Program-made: the position numbers and the translations under genes
Source of the DNA: Prevotellaceae bacterium
GTDB taxonomy: Bacteria > Bacteroidota > Bacteroidia > Bacteroidales > UBA932
Assembly: GCA_031267155.1 (NCBI GenBank)
Contig: JAIRZR010000492.1
Coordinates: 1-11,196 of the forward strand
Reading direction: 5' to 3'
Length of the DNA stretch: 11,196 nucleotides
In this document: in pieces, positions 7,296 through 11,196 of the stretch
Position numbering within the stretch: the first letter of the stretch is position 1
How the letters are laid out: each line of letters opens with the position of its first letter
The notes under the pieces: model-generated
The model's database searches: none
Seen by the model: only the letters and a program-made list of their open reading frames with translations
Told to the model about the DNA's origin: nothing

Positions 7296-7874
7296 TTATT
7301 TAATATTAAATTCATATAAACTTAAAACATGTAATCCTTCATATTGCTTTTCGTATTCTTTTGTTTTTTGTGGATTAAAATTTATTATCGGGAAAAAACA
7401 TTTAGGAGATATGTCTAACTCCCCAAGTATTTTCATCATACTTTCAAAAGTAGTACCATCTCTATGAAATTCATCAATAATAACATAATCATATTGATAT
7501 GAATGCAAATGCTTTATTGCTTTTTTCCAATCTTCTCCAATGGCCTCCCTTTTTTCATCTAACGGAATGCCTACACTTTTTGCCTTAAAAAAATATTTCA
7601 AACTTTCTGCTAATCTATTCGATGGTGTTGCATTTTTCTGCCTTTCATCGGGGAATATAAAAAATGTTCTTCCTGAATTTTCTATGAGATCAATCTTAAT
7701 TGATTTCAATAAATTCAGATATTTATAAACAATATATCCAGAATAATCATCAAACCAATTATTCATATTAATAACAGAATCTAATCTGTTATTTTCTTTA
7801 GTCCCATATCCATATATTTCTTCTCCGTAACCTGCCTTATCGGCTAAATCCCAAAAATCATAGCTTTTTAACAC
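7296..7874 (-). CDS. Small phosphoribosyltransferase-like protein (second PRTase of the operon)
   Basis: This 192-residue protein has a PRPP-binding-loop-like motif, 'VIIDEFHRDGTTF' (131-143). Two acidic residues (Asp134, Glu135) follow a hydrophobic strand and precede a Gly-Thr-Thr loop, as in type I PRTases. The usual TGTT is here DGTT. 'FFIFPDERQKNATPS' (71-85) may be an earlier core strand and loop. The start is a GTG at 7874, because a stop lies in frame a short way upstream and no ATG occurs before residue 37. That GTG lies within the last codons of the upstream PRTase gene, giving a 7-nt overlap. The family usually transfers ribose-5-phosphate from PRPP to a base. Whether this one is catalytic or only binds nucleotide is unclear. 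I do not recognise a named family. Confidence 0.7.
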   Translation of the reverse strand: MLKSYDFWDLADKAGYGEEIYGYGTKENNRLDSVINMNNWFDDYSGYIVYKYLNLLKSIKIDLIENSGRTFFIFPDERQKNATPSNRLAESLKYFFKAKSVGIPLDEKREAIGEDWKKAIKHLHSYQYDYVIIDEFHRDGTTFESMMKILGELDISPKCFFPIINFNPQKTKEYEKQYEGLHVLSLYEFNIK

Positions 7875-9178
7875 ATCAATCTTCTCTTCTCCAAGTCGAT
7901 CATGGGATAGATTAATTTACATAAAGGACATCCATTATTAGCGAATTTTGTCTCTATTTCAACATCAAGCAAATATTGTATTTGATAATTTGATCCATCA
8001 ACATTGAGTATTCGTTCCTGCGACTCAGAGTTTAAAATTGACAAAAAAAATACATTATCCTTTAAACCGTTTATTTTCTCAAACAAAACGGGTCTCATCT
8101 CTCTTATCATATCTTTCATCGAAGTTCCGGTAAATATTAAATCGGAAATAAACAGTACCTTTCCTTCGTGATATTTATCGATTATTTTACCAGAATCTTT
8201 AATAATGTCTTCATAACTGTGAGCGCCTTGATAATTTGGAAATGGGCGTTTTGGCTCATTCATAATATCAGTAGATAAATGCTCGATACATGGTTGTAGC
8301 CAGGGAGAATATTTTGCAGCATAAATGATAAATTCTAATTCTTTGTTATTATCTTGGTTTTTAATGAATTCCATCACAAGAATTTTGATCTCTTCTTCGC
8401 AAAAACGGCCATCGTAAAAATATCTGTGACAACGATTTCTTTTTTCCATAACCTTAAAATGTCCCGTTCTTCTTATTAATTTGCGTCTAAATAACTCTTT
8501 AGGATCGGGAGAAGCTTGCTTAAGTTTTTCATTATATTTCGATGGATTATATTGTTCAATGGATTTCTTAGGATGAAAGTTTCCTGTTTCGTCAATAAGA
8601 AAAACGAATCCTTTATCAATATCTTCTTGTAATAATTCGTAAAATATATCCTTTTCAGAGAAATCGGATAAAAGAACATCTTGGAAAATAAAAAATCGAA
8701 TATTCCCTGTTTCTTTTGATTTTTCCAAAATATTTGATAAATGACGGAACATCGACCCGAATAACTGATCCCTTTTAATGCCTCGAATATCCAGGCAAAT
8801 ATAAAATTCCCCATCTTTTCTTATCATCCCTTGCTCTGTTAGTAAATTTGCCGATGCAATCCATTCTGCAAATTTATTTTTCAGGATATCTGAATCTGAT
8901 GATGAGGATTGTATTATTGGAATTGTATAAAAAAGTTTTTCTGTTTCACCAGACTCCAGAATCCACGATAATTTCTCTTGCTTGAGTAAGAGCTTCATTT
9001 TGAGTAAGAACTTCTCGAGTAAGAGCATTCTCTTGCTTGAAGTTTTTTCTTGAGTAAGAGCATTCTCTCGAGTAAGAGCTTTAATCGTAGAGAGATAGAA
9101 CCTTTTTTCTTCTTCAGTAATTTTCTTTTTCGAAAGTTCTACAAATTCAAATTTCAAAGGATATAATAAATGTTTCAT
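7868..9178 (-). CDS. Orotate-PRTase-like protein with N-terminal extension and C-terminal CPxC motif
   Basis: This is a 436-residue protein. Residues 1-80 are charged and helical and include a DNA-repeat-encoded leucine-rich segment (34-69). Residues about 80-215 form an unassigned alpha/beta region. From about 229 the pattern 'RRTGHFKV' then 'HRYFYDGRF' resembles the N-terminus of orotate phosphoribosyltransferases. 'KVLFISDLIFTGTSMKDM' (340-357) is the PRPP-binding strand-loop, with the first of the usual two acidic residues replaced by Ser345 while Asp346 and the TGTS loop remain. The C-terminus has 'GCPLCK' (416-421), a CPxC knuckle that may bind zinc or close the fold. The start overlaps the stop of the GHKL gene by 4 nt, and its 3' end overlaps the next PRTase gene by 7 nt. 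Base choice or nucleotide product cannot be predicted. A regulatory rather than catalytic PRTase fold is possible. Confidence 0.75.
   Translation of the reverse strand: MKHLLYPLKFEFVELSKKKITEEEKRFYLSTIKALTRENALTQEKTSSKRMLLLEKFLLKMKLLLKQEKLSWILESGETEKLFYTIPIIQSSSSDSDILKNKFAEWIASANLLTEQGMIRKDGEFYICLDIRGIKRDQLFGSMFRHLSNILEKSKETGNIRFFIFQDVLLSDFSEKDIFYELLQEDIDKGFVFLIDETGNFHPKKSIEQYNPSKYNEKLKQASPDPKELFRRKLIRRTGHFKVMEKRNRCHRYFYDGRFCEEEIKILVMEFIKNQDNNKELEFIIYAAKYSPWLQPCIEHLSTDIMNEPKRPFPNYQGAHSYEDIIKDSGKIIDKYHEGKVLFISDLIFTGTSMKDMIREMRPVLFEKINGLKDNVFFLSILNSESQERILNVDGSNYQIQYLLDVEIETKFANNGCPLCKLIYPMIDLEKRRLMC
8973..9079 (-). repeat. Intragenic repeat cluster (GCTCTTACTC units) read in two frames
   Basis: On the minus strand the unit GCTCTTACTC occurs at 9079-9070, 9061-9052, 9026-9017 and 8993-8984, with a one-mismatch copy (GTTCTTACTC) at 9011-9002. 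A second 13-bp unit, TCAAGCAAGAGAA, occurs twice (9040-9028 and 8985-8973). Spacings between successive GCTCTTACTC copies are 18, 35, 15 and 18 nt. Because 35 is not a multiple of three, the first two copies are read as Ala-Leu-Thr and the last three as Leu-Leu-Leu. The cluster encodes about residues 34-69 of the first PRTase-like protein. Confidence 0.85.
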
Positions 9179-10503
9179 TCTCTTTTAAGTGGAAGGCTGA
9201 CTATTAACATATTACCATTTAATTGAGGACTTTTATCCTCAATTTTATTAATCTCAGCTTGATAATATTTCTTGTATTTTGCGTCTTCTATTTTTTTTAA
9301 CTTTTCAGAAAAACTATCTTCAAGTTTTTTTATATTTAAAAAATAATCCCCCGCCCTTACGGACACTTGTCCATCTAACAAATCTATTGCCGCATTCAAA
9401 AGGGTTGTCAATCCCATACCAGGATACTTAAGGGGAGAGTCCCCTTGTTTAAATTCGGGATTTTCTTTATGAGATGACCCTCGAGGATCTTCTGAGACTC
9501 CAGGAAAAAAAGATGACAGTAATATTAAACCATCGTCATTTAAAATATTTTGCATACTAATTCCCGACTCGCTCTCGTTTGCCGGTGTTTCGTCTGGAAC
9601 ATCTGAATTAATAATAATTTTATCAAACGGACTATTTTCATATTTTATGGAATATGATGCATGAAAATTTCTAATATCCTTATGAAAACCCATGTTATTC
9701 CTAATTGGCTGACCTTTTCCATGCGCATTTTTAAGAGTTTCAATTATACTCTTTCCATTATCCCAAAAATAAATATCTAAAGTATATTTATAACAGTCAT
9801 TATTATCCATTATCTCTGTTTTTTTAACAACAGCTGCAACTAACAATTTGTTTGCTTCCGAATGTCTTTGAGAATTTGTAGCACATTCATATATTATACG
9901 ATTAGAAACAAAACGTTCCTTATTATAATCAGGACTATCTAAGTGCCTTTTCAAAAAAGCTCTCATTTCGGCGTCAGTCCAAATAGAATGCAATTTCTCT
10001 ACTGCGCATATTTTTTCAAAATCATCTTTAAATGGCATGGATTCACAAAAAACACATATATCCTTAGTCTTCAATGCATCTGCCAATGTGTCAAAATTTT
10101 CATATTTTTGAGTTCGGAGGGATTCTTGACAATTTCTTTTCAAATTTATGTTTTCACCAAAGTACTTTAAACTATCTTCTGTGATGATGTCTCTAAATTT
10201 TTTACCTGTTAAATTCGCAATAATGCTTGGCAATCTAAAATATCGTATAGAATTTCTTTTATTTTCATCTTCGGGGATTTTCAATTGTATATCGACGCCT
10301 TCCGATATTTTTTTATCAATAGATTCAATCAAAAAGATTATATATGGCATTCCTAAATGTATGCCATCATTCAAATCAATTAGTTGTTCGACTTCATCTT
10401 TTTTAGACAAGTCTTTAACAGACTTCTCTAAATTATCAATAGAGCGTGGTGCATCTATGGTAGCTTGGTATTTTTCCGATTCCTCCGATTCAATAAGTTC
10501 CAT
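9175..10503 (-). CDS. GHKL-type ATPase (histidine-kinase-like ATP-binding fold), operon leader
   Basis: This 442-residue soluble protein carries a Bergerat-fold (GHKL) ATP site. The N-box-like helix is 'YECATNSQRHSEANKL' (205-220; Glu206, Asn210, His214). The G1 box is 'YFWDNGKSI' (245-253; Asp248, Asn249, Gly250), with the Asp expected to contact adenine. The G2 box is 'YPGMGLTTLLNAA' (360-372). A closing strand pair, 'GQVSVRAGDYF' (378-388) and 'NMLIVSLPL' (431-439), follows. About 110 residues separate G1 and G2, more than is usual, so the lid region holds an insertion. The N-terminal 200 residues are unassigned, with a segment around 48-98 containing 'GMPYIIFLIESI'. No receiver, HAMP, membrane segment or obvious phospho-accepting His domain is visible, so it is probably not a classical sensor kinase. 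First in the operon, it is likely the sensor or energy-using component. Confidence 0.8.
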   Translation of the reverse strand: MELIESEESEKYQATIDAPRSIDNLEKSVKDLSKKDEVEQLIDLNDGIHLGMPYIIFLIESIDKKISEGVDIQLKIPEDENKRNSIRYFRLPSIIANLTGKKFRDIITEDSLKYFGENINLKRNCQESLRTQKYENFDTLADALKTKDICVFCESMPFKDDFEKICAVEKLHSIWTDAEMRAFLKRHLDSPDYNKERFVSNRIIYECATNSQRHSEANKLLVAAVVKKTEIMDNNDCYKYTLDIYFWDNGKSIIETLKNAHGKGQPIRNNMGFHKDIRNFHASYSIKYENSPFDKIIINSDVPDETPANESESGISMQNILNDDGLILLSSFFPGVSEDPRGSSHKENPEFKQGDSPLKYPGMGLTTLLNAAIDLLDGQVSVRAGDYFLNIKKLEDSFSEKLKKIEDAKYKKYYQAEINKIEDKSPQLNGNMLIVSLPLKRE

Positions 10504-10821
10504 TTTTTATCCGAATAAAAGTTGGGCAAAAGTAATAAGAATAGTTTGAATTTTAGTCATTAAAAGCAAATAAAATTCGATTTTATTTTTATTTTACTTA
10601 TATTCAATTATATACGATCCAAAAAAATCATTTTCACGAAGCCGCCTTCTACTTTTTTCCAATTAGACACCTGTTGTTCTCGGAAATATAACCGGAAACA
10701 AACGGCTTTTCCGACTCCAATTTATACGATAGGGAAAAGTATTTTGCGCTGTTTGTCTGGATAGAAATTTGTCGCATCGGCATGTAATCCGGACAATTCC
10801 GTCGTGTCCGACGTTGTTTGT
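10504..10821. other. Intergenic region upstream of the GHKL operon
   Basis: No gene is supported in these 318 bases. The half next to the GHKL gene (10504 to about 10640) is very AT-rich and contains its promoter element. The half next to the pseudouridine synthase is mixed. It includes a possible weak hairpin (CGGACA at 10790-10795 with TGTCCG at 10805-10810) without a T-tract, about 12 bp past the RluA-family stop. A 73-codon minus-strand frame (10649-10870) overlaps the end of the pseudouridine synthase gene in another frame and shows no domain. Confidence 0.6.
10527..10534 (-). promoter_or_regulatory. -7 promoter element of the GHKL-PRTase-nucleosidase operon
   Basis: Read on the minus strand this is TACTTTTG, an exact match to the Bacteroidetes TAnnTTTG consensus, 23 bp upstream of the ATG at 10503. 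A clean -33 TTTG is missing at 19-21 bp spacing. Transcription would start near 10520, leaving a short leader of under 20 nt. It is the only good promoter match I found for the four overlapping genes. Confidence 0.55.
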
Positions 10822-11196
10822 CTATAAGGAAGGCGTATATTTCTGCGCCGGACAGGGCATGAAGTCGCAATCAACAGTTATAGACAGCTTTTCGTTTGTG
10901 ACGGGATGAGTGAATTTCAGGGACTGTGCATGGAGGTACAGGCGGTTGGCCGGGATGCCATACAGACGGTCGCCTTTAATTGGCGCATCCAGTCCGTCGG
11001 GATGCGCCGAATGGACGCGCAATTGGTGTGTGCGTCCCGTCAGGGGATAAAAGGCTACGAACGTATACCGGCCGGCGCGCTTCAAAACTTTGTATCTTGT
11101 TACGGCCGGTTTCCCGTATTCGTAGTTGACCGCCTGACGGGGACGGTCATCCGGGTCAAGGCATAGCGGGAGTGCGATCTCGCCTGCATCATCAGT
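10822..11196 (-). CDS. RluA-family rRNA/tRNA pseudouridine synthase, C-terminal part (truncated by window edge)
   Basis: The frame is open from the stop at 10822 to the right edge, giving 124 visible residues without a start. 'YEYGKPAVTRYKVL' (25-38 of the visible part), 'YPLTGRTHQLRVH' (50-62), the 'GDRLYG' motif and a following LHA...FTHPV segment are hallmarks of the RluA/RluC/RluD C-terminal catalytic domain, which isomerises uridines in structured RNA. The catalytic Asp (HRLD motif) lies upstream, outside the window. The leading 'EIALPLCLDPDDRPRQAVNY' is typical of Bacteroidales members. The exact target site (RluA, C or D type) cannot be set from this fragment. It is upstream of the GHKL operon on the same strand but separated by 318 bp, so probably not co-transcribed. 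Confidence 0.92.
   Translation of the reverse strand, partial: TDDAGEIALPLCLDPDDRPRQAVNYEYGKPAVTRYKVLKRAGRYTFVAFYPLTGRTHQLRVHSAHPDGLDAPIKGDRLYGIPANRLYLHAQSLKFTHPVTNEKLSITVDCDFMPCPAQKYTPSL

Noticed and set aside
8476..8814. 112-codon minus-strand frame within the large PRTase-like gene
   Set aside because: It is an alternative frame in AT-rich coding DNA, rich in Ile, Phe and Lys. The main frame is uninterrupted and overlaps its neighbours as expected for an operon.
8973..9079. CRISPR array
   Set aside because: The repeats are about 10-13 bp, unevenly spaced by 15-35 nt and lie inside a coding frame. There are no spacers of regular length and no cas genes.
6236..10503. Classical two-component system or a ter-type tellurite-resistance operon
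   Set aside because: There is no receiver domain, TerD, TerC, ATP-grasp or HAD signature. Only the PRTase element is shared with the ter-associated biosynthetic genes.
10790..10810. Intrinsic terminator after the pseudouridine synthase
   Set aside because: The 6-bp stem has a 9-nt loop and no following T-tract in the direction of transcription.
10649..10870. 73-codon minus-strand frame after the pseudouridine synthase
   Set aside because: Its start overlaps the end of the real RluA-family frame and its product resembles no domain I recognise. A remnant gene is possible but not supported.

Overview
The window looks like chromosomal DNA of a Bacteroidales bacterium (Bacteroides/Parabacteroides-like). 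Three lines of evidence support this. Four promoters carry the Bacteroidetes -7 element TAnnTTTG. Start codons follow A/T-rich leaders without clear Shine-Dalgarno sequences. The gene content is typical of the order: a TPR protein, a MepA-like MATE transporter, a cytidylate-kinase-like protein and a Bacteroidales-type RluA pseudouridine synthase. The species cannot be fixed from the sequence.

Region by region: (1) 1-426 has no convincing gene. It holds a GC-rich hairpin cluster resembling a dispersed intergenic repeat, a perfect 7-bp inverted repeat, a 13-bp tandem duplication and a promoter at 351-358. (2) 427-3230 is a plus-strand operon: an exported TPR protein, a MATE efflux transporter and a cytidylate-kinase-like P-loop protein, with a 6-nt gap and then a 4-nt ATGA overlap. 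(3) 3218-4252 is a convergent low-specificity L-threonine aldolase whose stop overlaps the kinase gene by 13 bp. (4) 4504-6221 is a two-gene plus-strand operon of exported hydrolases, a metallo-beta-lactamase-fold enzyme and an SGNH/GDSL hydrolase, with its own promoter. (5) 6236-10503 is a tightly packed, visibly AT-rich minus-strand operon of four genes: a GHKL ATPase, an orotate-phosphoribosyltransferase-like protein, a second small PRTase-like protein and an N-terminally extended nucleoside phosphorylase/MTA-SAH-nucleosidase-fold protein. (6) 10822 to the right edge is the C-terminal part of an RluA-family rRNA pseudouridine synthase on the minus strand.

The exciting part is region 5. A sensor-type ATPase, two divergent PRPP-binding-fold proteins and a nucleosidase are translationally coupled under one promoter, with a base composition unlike both flanks. 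I read this as a candidate nucleotide-centred conflict (anti-phage) system, in which the PRTase-fold proteins make or recognise a nucleotide-like molecule and the nucleosidase breaks N-glycosidic bonds as effector or off-switch. The domain calls rest on visible motifs. The immune role and the signalling logic are inference. The first PRTase gene also contains a repeat cluster in which the same DNA unit is read in two different reading frames, a possible sign of slippage-driven variation.
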